Below are positions 1-8,471 of a DNA stretch of 64,000 nucleotides, in pieces. The DNA comes from Arsenicicoccus bolidensis DSM 15745 (GTDB taxonomy: Bacteria; Actinomycetota; Actinomycetes; Actinomycetales; Dermatophilaceae). Below the pieces are notes generated by a model. It had not been told where the DNA came from and did not search any database. It saw nothing but the letters and a program-made list of their open reading frames with translations. Every line of letters begins with the position of its first letter. The stretch's first letter is position 1. Location: the NCBI RefSeq assembly GCF_000426385.1, contig NZ_AUFG01000009.1:1-64000 (forward strand). Reading direction: 5' to 3'. A program made the translations under genes and the position numbers.

Positions 1-188
1 AGGCCACCGTCACCATCAACGGCTCCGCCGTGGCGTCCTACTCCAACCTGACCAAGACCAACGGCTACGTCCAGAAGACCATCGACCTGTCCAGCTACGC
101 CGGACGCAGCGTCACCCTCAAGATCACCGCCACCGAAGACTCCTCCGCCCAGTCCAGCTTCGTCTTCGACGACATCACCGTCCAGTAA
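1..188 (+). CDS. C-terminal end of a secreted protein (partial)
   Basis: The open frame enters from outside the window and stops at TAA 186-188, giving about 61 residues. It is rich in Thr, Ser and Val and contains the segment IDLSSYAGRSVTLKITATEDS followed by SSFVFDDITVQ. This pattern is typical of the beta-sandwich domain at the end of secreted actinobacterial proteases and similar exoenzymes, where the last strand carries F-V-x-D-D. No catalytic part is visible, so the enzyme class cannot be given. A strong terminator lies 34 bases after the stop codon. Confidence 0.6.
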   Translation, partial: ATVTINGSAVASYSNLTKTNGYVQKTIDLSSYAGRSVTLKITATEDSSAQSSFVFDDITVQ

Positions 189-221
189 CCCCAGCACCAG
201 ACAGCACCACAAGAGTCACGC

Positions 222-266
222 ACGAGGCCGTATGCCGGGACCCCCCTTCCCGGCATACGGCCTCGT
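222..266 (+). terminator. Strong hairpin terminator after the partial secreted-protein gene
   Basis: Positions 222-240 and 248-266 form a perfect 19-bp inverted repeat with a 7-base loop. It lies between the stop of the upstream gene and the start of the CoA-transferase gene. There is no long T-tract, which is usual in high-GC actinobacteria. Confidence 0.8.
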
Positions 267-322
267 CGACCGGCACCGCGCCAAAGGGCCACCCCACCGG
301 ATCACCCGACCGACCCCGGTCC

Positions 323-328
323 TAGGGT
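323..328 (+). promoter_or_regulatory. Probable -10 box (TAGGGT) for the CoA-transferase gene
   Basis: TAGGGT fits the actinobacterial TAnnnT -10 consensus and would start transcription near 335, leaving a leader of about 32 bases before the ATG at 367. No clear -35 is seen. Confidence 0.4.
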
Positions 329-366
329 TGAACCGACCCCAAGGACCGACCCCCGAGGTGATCTCG

Positions 367-1881
367 ATGAGCTCCCGCGTCGCCAACCCCGCCCTCCGCA
401 GCAAGATCATGACGGCCGAGGACGCGGCCGCTCTCATCAACCACGGCGACAACGTCGGGATGAGCGGGTTCACGGGCGCGGGCTATCCCAAGGCCGTCCC
501 CAAGGCGCTTGCCGACCGCATGACCGCCGCCCACCAGCGCGGCGACGACTTCCGGGTCGGGGTGTGGACGGGTGCCTCGACGGCGCCGGAGCTGGACGGC
601 GCGCTGGCCGAGGCCGACGGCGTGGAGCTGCGGCTCCCCTACCAGTCCGACCCGATCAGCCGCGCCAAGATCAACGCCGGCACGATGGAGTACATCGACG
701 TCCACCTCTCGCACGTCGCGCAGATGACCTGGGAGGGCTTCCTCGGCAGGCTCGACGTCGCGCTGGTCGAGGTGGCCGCGGTCAACGAGGACGGCACGCT
801 GCTCCCGTCGGCGTCCGTGGGCAACAACAAGACCTGGATCGACCAGGCCGACAAGGTGATCCTCGAGGTCAACGCCTGGCAGCGCCTGGAGCTCGAGGGC
901 ATGCACGACATCTACTACGGCACCGCCCTGCCACCCCACCGCAAGCCGGTCATGATCACCGACGCCGCGGACCGCATCGGAGACCCCTTCTTCCGCTGTC
1001 CGCCGGACAAGATCATCGGGATCGTCGAGACCGACGCCCCCGACCGCAACACGGCGTTCAAGGCGCTCGACGACGACTCCAAGGCCATCGCCGGTCACCT
1101 GATGGACTTCCTGCAGTCCGAGGTCCGGGCCGGCCGCATGCCGGAGAAGCTGCTCCCGCTGCAGAGCGGCGTCGGCAACATCGCCAACGCCGTGCTCGCC
1201 GGGCTGTCGGAGTCCCCGTGGAAGGGGTTGCAGGCCTACACCGAGGTGCTGCAGGACGGCATGCTCGACCTGATCGAGAACGGCACGATCGAGGTGGCGT
1301 CCGCGACGGCGTTCTCGTTGTCCCCCGAGGGAGTTCAGCGGTTCAACGACGACATCGACTTCTTTAGCAAGCGGATCATCATGCGTCCGCAGGAGATCTC
1401 CAACCACCCCGAGGTGATCCGCCGGCTCGGGGTCATCGCCAGCAACGGACTGATCGAGGCCGACATCTACGGCAACGTGAACTCGACGCACATCATGGGT
1501 TCGCGGATCCAGAACGGCATCGGCGGGTCCGGCGACTTCGCCCGCAACGCCTTCCTGTCGACCTTCGTCACGCCGTCGACCGCCAAGGGTGGCGCCCTGT
1601 CCTGCATCGTCCCGATGGTCACGCACGTCGACCACACCGAGCACGACGTGCAGGTGCTGATCACCGAGCAGGGCCTCGCCGACCTGCGCGGCTGCTCCCC
1701 GCGGCGCCGGGCGCAGCGGATCATCGACCACTGCGCCCACCCCGACTTCCGGCCGATGCTGCAGGACTACTTCGACCGGGCCCAGCGCGGCGCGTGGGGG
1801 ATGCAGACGCCTCACCTGCTGGGCGAGGCGTTCAGCTGGCACGAACGGTTCATGCAGACGGGCACGATGCGTCCCGCCTGA
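367..1881 (+). CDS. Acetyl-CoA hydrolase / succinyl-CoA:acetate CoA-transferase family protein
   Basis: A 504-residue cytosolic enzyme of the Ach1/Cat1/AarC family, which moves CoA between acetate and succinate or hydrolyses acetyl-CoA. The length matches the family (about 500). Visible family features are an N-terminal GxSGFTGAGYPKAVP segment, an AYTEVLQDGM segment that likely holds the catalytic glutamate, the VASATAFSLSPEG stretch, and a C-terminal block with GSGDFARNAF, HVDHTEHDVQV and ITEQGLADLRG. The open frame runs further upstream to 232, but that part overlaps the terminator and reads as non-protein. ATG 367 follows a GAGGTG ribosome site and starts the conserved part. It stands alone before the thiamine operon. 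Hydrolase and transferase activity cannot be separated from sequence alone. Confidence 0.9.
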   Translation: MSSRVANPALRSKIMTAEDAAALINHGDNVGMSGFTGAGYPKAVPKALADRMTAAHQRGDDFRVGVWTGASTAPELDGALAEADGVELRLPYQSDPISRAKINAGTMEYIDVHLSHVAQMTWEGFLGRLDVALVEVAAVNEDGTLLPSASVGNNKTWIDQADKVILEVNAWQRLELEGMHDIYYGTALPPHRKPVMITDAADRIGDPFFRCPPDKIIGIVETDAPDRNTAFKALDDDSKAIAGHLMDFLQSEVRAGRMPEKLLPLQSGVGNIANAVLAGLSESPWKGLQAYTEVLQDGMLDLIENGTIEVASATAFSLSPEGVQRFNDDIDFFSKRIIMRPQEISNHPEVIRRLGVIASNGLIEADIYGNVNSTHIMGSRIQNGIGGSGDFARNAFLSTFVTPSTAKGGALSCIVPMVTHVDHTEHDVQVLITEQGLADLRGCSPRRRAQRIIDHCAHPDFRPMLQDYFDRAQRGAWGMQTPHLLGEAFSWHERFMQTGTMRPA

Positions 1882-1895
1882 CCGCCTGACCGGCC

Positions 1896-1901
1896 TAGGA
1901 T
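1896..1901 (+). promoter_or_regulatory. Probable -10 box for the thiamine operon
   Basis: TAGGAT lies about 7 bases before the first base of the TPP aptamer, the spacing expected if transcription starts near 1908. Confidence 0.45.
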
Positions 1902-1907
1902 GGCGAG

Positions 1908-1998
1908 GTCCTCGCGGGAGCCCGGTGCACCGGGCTGAGAGGAGACCTGGAGCCTGGTCTCGACCGCTGCACCGACCCGGTCATGCGGGTCAGGGAGA
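1908..1998 (+). promoter_or_regulatory. TPP riboswitch (THI box)
   Basis: The leader holds the hallmark TPP aptamer pieces in order: a GC-rich P2 arm ending in CTGAGA at 1935-1940, a variable P3 arm, then a P4/P5 block with ACCCGG, TCATG and CGGGTCAGGGAG (1975-1998). It sits directly before thiO, so thiamine pyrophosphate should shut off the whole thiO-S-G-E operon. The aptamer ends about 12 bases before the thiO ATG and runs into its ribosome site (GGAG 2001-2004), which suggests control of translation initiation. Confidence 0.9.
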
Positions 1999-2009
1999 TC
2001 GGAGCGCAG

Positions 2010-3176
2010 ATGTCCTCACCCGGCCCCAGGGTCGTCGTCCTCGGTGGCGGCGTCATCGGTCTCGCCTGCGCGTGGTCGCTGGCGAGCCGCGGGGCGGACG
2101 TCGAGCTGTGGGATCCCGCGCCCGGGCAGGGCGCCTCGCACGCCGCCGGCGGCATGCTGGCTCCGGTCAGCGAGGCGACCTACGAGGAGGAGGACCTCCT
2201 CGCCCTGGCGCTCGCGTCGCACGCCCGGTGGCCGGACTTCGCCGCGCGGCTCGAGGCGGCGTCGGACATCTCGCCCGACCTGCACACCGAGGGCGCCCTG
2301 CACGTCGGGATGGATCTGGACGACGCCCGCGAGGTATGGCGGACCGCCGACCTGCTGGAGCGCTACTCCCTTCCCTACCAACGGCTCTCGTCGCGCGAGC
2401 TGCGCCGGGTGGCTCCCGCTCTCGCGCCCGGCGCGCGCACCGCGCTGCTGGTCGAGAGCGACCTGTGGGTCGACAACCGGTTCGTGGTGCAGGGGCTCCT
2501 CGCGGCGGCGGCCCGGGCGGGGGTGGAGCTGGTCGCGCGGCGCGGGGCACCGATCGTCGAGGGCGGACGCGTCGTCGGGGTGGCGTCCTGCGACCACGGC
2601 ACGCCACGCGAGTCCCGTTGCGACACCGTGGTCCTCGCCGCGGGCGTCGACAGCGGGTCGGTCCCGGGCGTCGCCGAGCTGGTCACCCTGCCGCTGCGCC
2701 CGGTCAAGGGTCAGATCCTGCGCATGGGCGGAGCCCGAGGCCTGCTCGACCACACGGTCCGGGGGACGGTGCACGGCGACCACGTCTATCTCATCCCGCG
2801 CGTCACCGGCGAGCTCGTGATCGGCGCGACCTCCGAGGAGCTGGACGACACCCACGTGACCGGGCGCGGTCTGCTGGAGCTGCTGCGCGCCGCGACCACC
2901 CTGCTGCCCGAGGTCGGCGAGCTGACGCTGGTCGACGCTGTCGCCCGGCTGCGCCCCGGCACGCCCGACAACGGACCCCTGCTCGGCCTGGTGGGGACGC
3001 CCGGCCTGGTCGTCGCCACCGGGCACTTCCGCCACGGGATGCTGCTGACCCCCGTCACGGCGGACCTGGTGACCGACCTCGTGCTCGACGGCGTCAGCGG
3101 CATCGCCGAGGCGACCCCCTTCGCCGCCACCCGCTACCCACCTCCCTCCCGACACCACCCTGAGGACAGCCCATGA
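2010..3176 (+). CDS. thiO: Glycine oxidase ThiO
   Basis: A 388-residue FAD enzyme that oxidises glycine to the imine used to build the thiazole ring of thiamine. The N-terminus shows the Rossmann FAD motif VVVLGGGVIGLACAW, and the C-terminus shows the typical GHFRHGMLLTPVTADLV segment of ThiO/DadA oxidases. An in-frame ATG at 1983 falls inside the riboswitch P4 arm and is rejected. ATG 2010 has GGAG five bases upstream. The gene overlaps thiS by 4 bases, so the two are probably translationally coupled. Confidence 0.93.
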   Translation: MSSPGPRVVVLGGGVIGLACAWSLASRGADVELWDPAPGQGASHAAGGMLAPVSEATYEEEDLLALALASHARWPDFAARLEAASDISPDLHTEGALHVGMDLDDAREVWRTADLLERYSLPYQRLSSRELRRVAPALAPGARTALLVESDLWVDNRFVVQGLLAAAARAGVELVARRGAPIVEGGRVVGVASCDHGTPRESRCDTVVLAAGVDSGSVPGVAELVTLPLRPVKGQILRMGGARGLLDHTVRGTVHGDHVYLIPRVTGELVIGATSEELDDTHVTGRGLLELLRAATTLLPEVGELTLVDAVARLRPGTPDNGPLLGLVGTPGLVVATGHFRHGMLLTPVTADLVTDLVLDGVSGIAEATPFAATRYPPPSRHHPEDSP

Positions 3177-3373
3177 CCATCACCGTCAACGGCGAGAGCC
3201 GTTCTGTCGCAGACGGGCTCGACATCACCGGCCTCGTCGCCGAGCTCGGCCTCACCCCCGACGGCATCGCCGTGGCCGTCGACCACGCCGTCGTCCCGCG
3301 CGCACGCTGGCAGGGCCGCACCCTCGACGACGGTGCCCAGGTCGAGATCGTCACCGCCATGCAGGGAGGCTGA
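3173..3373 (+). CDS. thiS: Sulfur carrier protein ThiS
   Basis: A 66-residue ubiquitin-like carrier ending in Gly-Gly. After adenylation this terminus becomes the thiocarboxylate that gives sulfur to the thiazole. It starts inside the thiO stop (ATGA overlap), and thiG follows after 6 bases. ThiF, the usual activating enzyme, is not in the window, so activation must come from elsewhere, for example a MoeB-like protein. Confidence 0.95.
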   Translation: MTITVNGESRSVADGLDITGLVAELGLTPDGIAVAVDHAVVPRARWQGRTLDDGAQVEIVTAMQGG

Positions 3374-4188
<815 letters not shown>

Positions 4189-4189
<1 letters not shown>

Positions 4190-4794
4190 TGCCCTCCCGG
4201 CTGCTGGTCCTCACCGACCGCTCGCAGCTGCCGGCCGGCCGGTCGCTGGTCGAGCAGGTCAAGCGCTGCATCGATGCCGGGGCGTGCTGGGTGTGCCTGC
4301 GGGAGCGCGACCTGCCCGACGACCAGCGACTCGCCCTCGCCACGTCGCTCGCCGGCCTCCTGCGGCCGGTGGGTGGTCGGCTCGTCGTGGCGGCACCCCT
4401 GCCTGCCGCGGCGGCGTGGGGTGCGGTGGCCGACGGCGTGCACCTGCGACGCAGCGATCCCGTCCCGCCGCACGCGTCGCTGGTGGGGCGCTCGACCCAC
4501 GGCGAGGCCGAGCTGCGTGCTGCGGTGGAGCAGGGGTGCGACTACGTCACGCTCTCGCCGTATGCCGCAACCGCCTCCAAACCGGGGCACGGCCCCGCGC
4601 TCGGACCCGCAGGACTACGCCGGGTCATCGACGCGGTGCCGCTCGGCGAGACGAAGCTCCTTGCGCTGGGCGGCATCTCGTCCGGCAACGCCGCCGAGGC
4701 GATGGCCTCGGGCGCGCACGGGGTGGCCGTCATGGGCGAGGTGATGCGAGCGGGCGACCCCGGTCGCGTCATACGCGCGCTCCTGCCGGACTGA
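4189..4794 (+). CDS. thiE: Thiamine phosphate synthase (ThiE/TenI family)
   Basis: A 201-residue TIM-barrel protein that would join HMP pyrophosphate and thiazole phosphate to give thiamine phosphate. It shows WVCLRERDL, GVHLRRSD, GRSTHGEAE, VTLSPYAATASKPG and LALGGISSGNA, in family order. The usual ThiE signature is more ASKP/GxxTxTK-like. TenI-type relatives have a similar fold, so a TenI-like role is possible, but the last place in the thiO-S-G operon favours ThiE. The start overlaps the thiG stop by one base. Confidence 0.85.
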
Positions 4795-4843
4795 GCCGAT
4801 CGCGCCCCTGGCGGGTCGGCCGTCGCCCTGCCACCCTGGGACG

Positions 4844-5560
4844 ATGAAGCCGCTCCTGGCAGCGGGCCTCGTGGCCCTCACGATCGTCCTCGCGGGGTGC
4901 GGCGGAGGCGATCCGAGCACGACGGGCAGCACCGCTGCGGGGTCCTCACCGGCGAGCTCCGCCACGTCCACGTCCGCTCCCGCTCCGTCGTCGCCGTCCG
5001 AGACCGTCACCGTGACCGCCTCTCCCCAGACCGGTTCGCCATCGACGGCCCCCGGCGGTGCCCCGACCACCCCGACGCCGCCGGCGCCCGCGACGGCCAC
5101 CCCCACCTCGAGCTCGGGTGGCCCGTTCACGCTGGCCCGCGCCCTGGCGGCCGTCCGCGACGGAGCCCAGGAGCACGGATACGTCCGCGAGGCGTCGTTC
5201 GTCAGCCACGACGGGTCGGTCTACTGCCAGATCGCGTCGAGCGAGGGCGGCGGCGTGTGCGAGCTCGCCGACGGTGCGGGGATCGAGGCGCCCGGGGTGT
5301 GCGCGGCCGGCGACGGGCGCTCCCAGGTCGGCCGGATCGAGGTCGACGAGCGCGGACGGGTCGTCCCCGTGTGCAACTCGGACACCATCGTCAGCGTCGA
5401 CCCGGCCACCCTCCCACGCCTGCAGGAGGGGCGCGTCGTGCAGGTCAAGGGCGCGCCGTGGTCCTGCCTCGACACCGCTCGAGGCATCACCTGCGTCGAC
5501 CCGCAGGGGCGCCGGGCGTTCCGGCTCGGACGTTCCGGCTACGCGGTGGCCCGCCGCTGA
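4844..5560 (+). CDS. Putative lipoprotein with Ser/Thr/Pro-rich linker
   Basis: A 238-residue protein with a lipoprotein signal peptide (lipobox LAGC at about residues 16-19), then a low-complexity Ser/Thr/Pro/Ala linker to about residue 90, then a globular domain of about 145 residues with several cysteines (VYCQ, GVCEL, GVCAAG, PVCNS, WSCLD, ITCVD) that probably form disulfides outside the cell. I recognise no family. The neighbours give no clear functional hint. Confidence 0.75.
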   Translation: MKPLLAAGLVALTIVLAGCGGGDPSTTGSTAAGSSPASSATSTSAPAPSSPSETVTVTASPQTGSPSTAPGGAPTTPTPPAPATATPTSSSGGPFTLARALAAVRDGAQEHGYVREASFVSHDGSVYCQIASSEGGGVCELADGAGIEAPGVCAAGDGRSQVGRIEVDERGRVVPVCNSDTIVSVDPATLPRLQEGRVVQVKGAPWSCLDTARGITCVDPQGRRAFRLGRSGYAVARR

Positions 5561-5607
5561 CCGCGGTCCCCTAGGGTGGAGGCACCACATCGACCGGGGG
5601 GATCATC

Positions 5608-5910
5608 GTGGAGATCGCTGTCGCACTGTTCGCGCTGGGCTGCGTGGGCTCCGGCGCCTGGAGCCTCACCCAGATCCTGCTGCGCCGCTGGCGTTGGCCG
5701 ACCGTCGCCGCGACCGTGGAGGACGTCCGGCAGCTGACGGTGCGGGCCGGCGAGGGCGATCCGATGGGGGTGCCGCACGTCCGCTACCGCTATGCCGGGC
5801 CGGACGGCCGCGAGCACGAGGGTGAGGCACGGCTGCCGTCGGCCCTCCCGGTCGAGCCCGGCCAGCCCATCTCGGTGCAGGTGCACCGCAGGACCCGGGC
5901 CGGTCGGTGA
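5608..5910 (+). CDS. Small membrane-anchored protein, DUF3592-like
   Basis: A 100-residue protein starting at GTG, with an N-terminal hydrophobic helix (about 3-22) followed by a soluble part with the PTVAATVEDV and VRYRYAGPDGREHEG strands seen in DUF3592-type proteins. A TAGGGT box lies at 5571-5576. It overlaps the next gene by 4 bases (GTGA), so the two probably work together. The function of the family is unknown. Confidence 0.65.
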   Translation: MEIAVALFALGCVGSGAWSLTQILLRRWRWPTVAATVEDVRQLTVRAGEGDPMGVPHVRYRYAGPDGREHEGEARLPSALPVEPGQPISVQVHRRTRAGR

Positions 5911-6461
5911 TCCCTCCCCGTGCGTGGTCCGCCCCGGTCGTGACCGCCGTCCTCCAGGTCGTCGTGCCCGTCGTGGGGCTCGCGGTCTGGCAGGCCACGC
6001 GGGGCGGAGGCGGAGGCGGGGGTGACCAGGCGGGCGCCTCGCCCGGGGCCCCTCTGATGTCCACGGTGATCATGACCGTCGGCTCGGCCGCCATCTCACT
6101 GGCCGGCCTGGCGTTCGCGGGCGCAGCGCTCCACCCGCTCTGGTCCTCCCGGCACTGGACCACGGCGACGGCCACGGTGCTGCAGCTCGCCCACCGCGCG
6201 GCGCCGGGAGGTGGCCCCACGCTGGTCGCGGACCTGGAGCTCCAGGACCCGCACGGTCCCCTGCGGCGGGTCTCCGTCCCCTGCTCCGGGGTCCCCCACC
6301 TGCAGGTGGGTGACACCGTCGAGGTGGCTGTCGGTCCCGGTCCGCAGGACCTACGCCTGCCTGCTCCCCGGCCCCTCCCTGACCTGTTCGGCGGTGCGGT
6401 CGGTCTCATCGTCGCGATCATCGCGGGCCTGGGTGCGTTGTCGTCCATCGCCCAGTGGTAG
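5907..6461 (+). CDS. Membrane protein, DUF3592-like
   Basis: A 184-residue protein with predicted membrane helices near residues 10-30, 50-78 and 160-182. A soluble beta-rich segment (WTTATATVLQL, VSVPCSGVPHLQVGDTVEV) lies between the second and third and resembles the soluble part of the preceding gene. It starts at GTG inside the upstream stop. The two genes look like a coupled pair of related membrane proteins of unknown role. Confidence 0.65.
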   Translation: MIPPRAWSAPVVTAVLQVVVPVVGLAVWQATRGGGGGGGDQAGASPGAPLMSTVIMTVGSAAISLAGLAFAGAALHPLWSSRHWTTATATVLQLAHRAAPGGGPTLVADLELQDPHGPLRRVSVPCSGVPHLQVGDTVEVAVGPGPQDLRLPAPRPLPDLFGGAVGLIVAIIAGLGALSSIAQW

Positions 6462-6499
6462 GCCGTCGGGCCGGGTCGCAGCCTGCACGCCGGGGCTAG

Positions 6500-7440
6500 G
6501 GCGTGTCTCCTTAAGGTGTGGGTGATGACGCGCGATTGTGGTGGGCATGTCGCGTACCAGGATGCTCACCGATGCCCACTGGGAGTTGATCGAGCCGTTC
6601 ATGCCGTCGTCGATTGGCAAGCAGGGCAGGCCTTTTCGTGATCACCGGTTGATGGTCGACGCGATCATCTACCGGTATCGGACCGGGATGGCCTGGCGTG
6701 ACCTGCCGGAGGAGTTCGGGCCCTGGCAGACCGTGTGGAAGCGCCACCACCGGTGGGCCCTGGACGGGACCTGGGACCGGGTCGTGACCGCGCTGCTCGC
6801 GCGGGCGGACGCCGCCGGGCTCATCGACTGGGACGCCGCGGTGGACTCGACGATCAACCGGGCCCACCAGCACGCGACGAACACGACCCGCACCACAGGG
6901 GGACCTGTCGAATCACAAGAATCTGGGCGTCGAACCGCCTGACCACGCGATCGGGCGCTCCCGAGGAGGCTTGTCGACCAAGGTCCACCAGCTGTGCGAC
7001 GGGACCGGGCGACCCATGGTCGTGCTCCTGGGCCCGGGCCAGGGCAGCGACTCCCGCATGTTCGCCAATGTCCTGGCCGCTGTGCGGGTTCCCCGCGCCA
7101 GCAGTGGGCGACCGCGCACCACGCCCGACACCGTGATGGCCGACAAGGCCTACTCCAGCCGGGCCCACCGCGCGCTGCTGCGCTCACGCGGCATCACGGC
7201 AGTGATCGCCGAACCCAAGGACCAACGCGCCAACCGCAAACGACGCGGAGCACGCGGGGGCCGGCCCCCGGCCTTCGACACCCACAAGTACAAGCAGCGC
7301 CACGTCGTGGAGAACGCCTTCGCCGACATCAAGCAATGGCGCGCCCTGGCCACCCGCTACGACAAACACGCCCTCACCTACCGCGCCGGACTCCTCCTAC
7401 GCGTCACGCTCATCTGGCTCCACACATTAGGAGACACGCC
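6500..7440 (+). mobile_element. IS5-family (IS427-like) insertion sequence, complete, 941 bp
   Basis: The ends are imperfect inverted repeats beginning GGCGTGTCTCCT on both sides (6500 onward and inverted to 7440). The element is flanked by a direct CTAG at 6496-6499 and 7441-7444, the target duplication typical of the IS427 group. Two transposase frames fill it. Intact ends and duplication point to a fairly recent insertion between the DUF3592-like pair and the repeat array. Confidence 0.9.
6538..6942 (+). CDS. IS5-family transposase, first frame
   Basis: 134 residues containing the N-terminal DUF4096-like domain (LTDAHWELIEPFMP, HRLMVDAIIYRYRTGMAWRDLP) and the first catalytic aspartate in VDSTINRAHQH. 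The last part (GGPVESQESGRRTA) departs from the family consensus. The consensus continues in the next frame from a run of five G at 6898-6902, so full transposase needs a +1 shift there or the element is inactivated by a one-base insertion. Confidence 0.85.
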   Translation: MVGMSRTRMLTDAHWELIEPFMPSSIGKQGRPFRDHRLMVDAIIYRYRTGMAWRDLPEEFGPWQTVWKRHHRWALDGTWDRVVTALLARADAAGLIDWDAAVDSTINRAHQHATNTTRTTGGPVESQESGRRTA

Positions 7441-7444
7441 CTAG
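6971..7444 (+). CDS. IS5-family transposase, second frame (catalytic D and E)
   Basis: 157 residues from TTG 6971. The frame is already open and matches the family from about 6899 (QGDLSNHKNLGVEPPDHAIG). It carries the second aspartate (VMADKAYSS) and the glutamate region (HVVENAFADIKQWRALATRYDK). The stop TAG at 7442-7444 is supplied by the target-site duplication CTAG, so the exact end of the protein depends on the insertion site. Confidence 0.85.
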   Translation: MSTKVHQLCDGTGRPMVVLLGPGQGSDSRMFANVLAAVRVPRASSGRPRTTPDTVMADKAYSSRAHRALLRSRGITAVIAEPKDQRANRKRRGARGGRPPAFDTHKYKQRHVVENAFADIKQWRALATRYDKHALTYRAGLLLRVTLIWLHTLGDTP

Positions 7445-7468
7445 GCCCGCGTCCGGCCCGCCGACCTG

Positions 7469-7696
7469 CCCGACGGGTCACTTCCGGTCGGGTCGCGTGC
7501 GAGTTGACCGCTCGGCGTGACCCGACAGGTCACTTCCGGTCGGGTGCAGGTGGCGGATGAGGAGCTCGCCGCCCCGACGGGTCACTTCCGGACGGGTGCA
7601 GGTGGCAGATGGGGAAGACCGCGCCCCGACGGGTCACTTCCGGTCGGATGGCGCGCGAGTTGACCGCTCGGCGACCCGACGGGTCACTTCCGGTCG
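7469..7696. repeat. Five-copy palindromic repeat array with a 52-bp period
   Basis: Five near-identical 22-24 bp units start at 7469, 7521, 7573, 7625 and 7675. Each has CCCGAC, a GGGTCACTTCCG core and GTCGGG, so each can fold into a 6-bp stem. Intervals are 28, 28, 28 and 26 bases. The first and fourth resemble each other (GCGAGTTGACCGCTCGGCG), and the second and third resemble each other (TGCAGGTGGC). It is a nested tandem repeat, not a CRISPR. It lies between the IS and the 3' end of the reductase gene on the minus strand, and copy 5 reaches within two bases of that stop. Confidence 0.85.
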
Positions 7697-7697
7697 C

Positions 7698-8471
7698 CTA
7701 GGGGGACAGGAGCCAGCGGGTCAGCAGCGTGCCGCTCTCTTCGAGGACCAGCACCGGTCGTATGTCGCGCCGCAGCTCCAGCCCCTCGACCAGGCGCGGG
7801 CCGCGGCCGCCCACCAGCAGGGGCGAGGTCGTGAGACACAGCTCGTCGAGCACGCCGCCGAGCAGCAGCGACCGCAGCGAGGTGGGTCCGCCTTCGCACA
7901 GGATCCGGGTGGCGCCCCTGCAGGCGAGCTCGCCGCGCAGCCAGACCGGGTCGACCGGGCCCGCACCGCCGACGAGCACGTGAGCCTCCCCCAGCTCCTG
8001 CGCCGCTTCGCCCAGGGCGTCGGCGGGGGCGTCCGAGGTCGTGGCGAGCATCACCGCCCCGGGTGACGCACCGAGCAGACCGGCGGGGATCTGGGCCGAG
8101 GCGCTGACCACGACCAGGGAGGCGGGCGCGGCCCGACCGGTGACCCGGCGTCGCACCGCCGCGAGCCCATCCGACAGCGGCTCGATCGGCCCGTACCCCT
8201 CGACCCGCGCCGTCCCCGCGCCCACCACCACGACGTCCGCCAGCGCGCGAAGCAGGTCGAAGACGACCTTGTCGGCGGCGTTGTTGATGGTGCCGCTGCG
8301 GCCGTCGGCGCCGGTGACCGCGCCGTCCACGGTCGTCACGAAGTTGGCGCGCCACCAGTCCTCGGGCGTGGCGTAGAGCTCGGCGAGCTGGTCGAGGTCG
8401 CGGACGGGGCCGAGGGCAGGACGGTGGTCCCGGACCTGCTCCGGTCCCCTGTCGTCGAGGATCACCCGCAC
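7698..8471 (-). CDS. Pyrimidine reductase family protein (RibD C-terminal domain)
   Basis: A protein of about 257 residues with the RibD-C/dihydrofolate-reductase-like fold: WWRANFVTTVDGAVTG, DKVVFDLLRALADVVVVGAGTAR, CEGGPTSLRSLLLGG and ELCLTTSPLLVGG. Members reduce the aminopyrimidine intermediate of riboflavin synthesis, but stand-alone actinobacterial versions lack the deaminase domain and have not all been tested. GTG 8471 is chosen because a GGGGG ribosome site sits 7 bases upstream. GTG 8465 and GTG 8477 are alternatives. It overlaps the upstream gene and is the last gene of the fgd operon. Confidence 0.82.
   Translation of the reverse strand: MRVILDDRGPEQVRDHRPALGPVRDLDQLAELYATPEDWWRANFVTTVDGAVTGADGRSGTINNAADKVVFDLLRALADVVVVGAGTARVEGYGPIEPLSDGLAAVRRRVTGRAAPASLVVVSASAQIPAGLLGASPGAVMLATTSDAPADALGEAAQELGEAHVLVGGAGPVDPVWLRGELACRGATRILCEGGPTSLRSLLLGGVLDELCLTTSPLLVGGRGPRLVEGLELRRDIRPVLVLEESGTLLTRWLLSP

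Noticed and set aside
322-1842. 506-residue minus-strand frame
   Set aside because: Exact antisense shadow of the CoA-transferase gene, with typical Arg/Val/Gly-rich noise.
7469-7696. CRISPR array
   Set aside because: The intervals between units are related in pairs, the units vary, and no cas gene is present. It is a nested tandem repeat.
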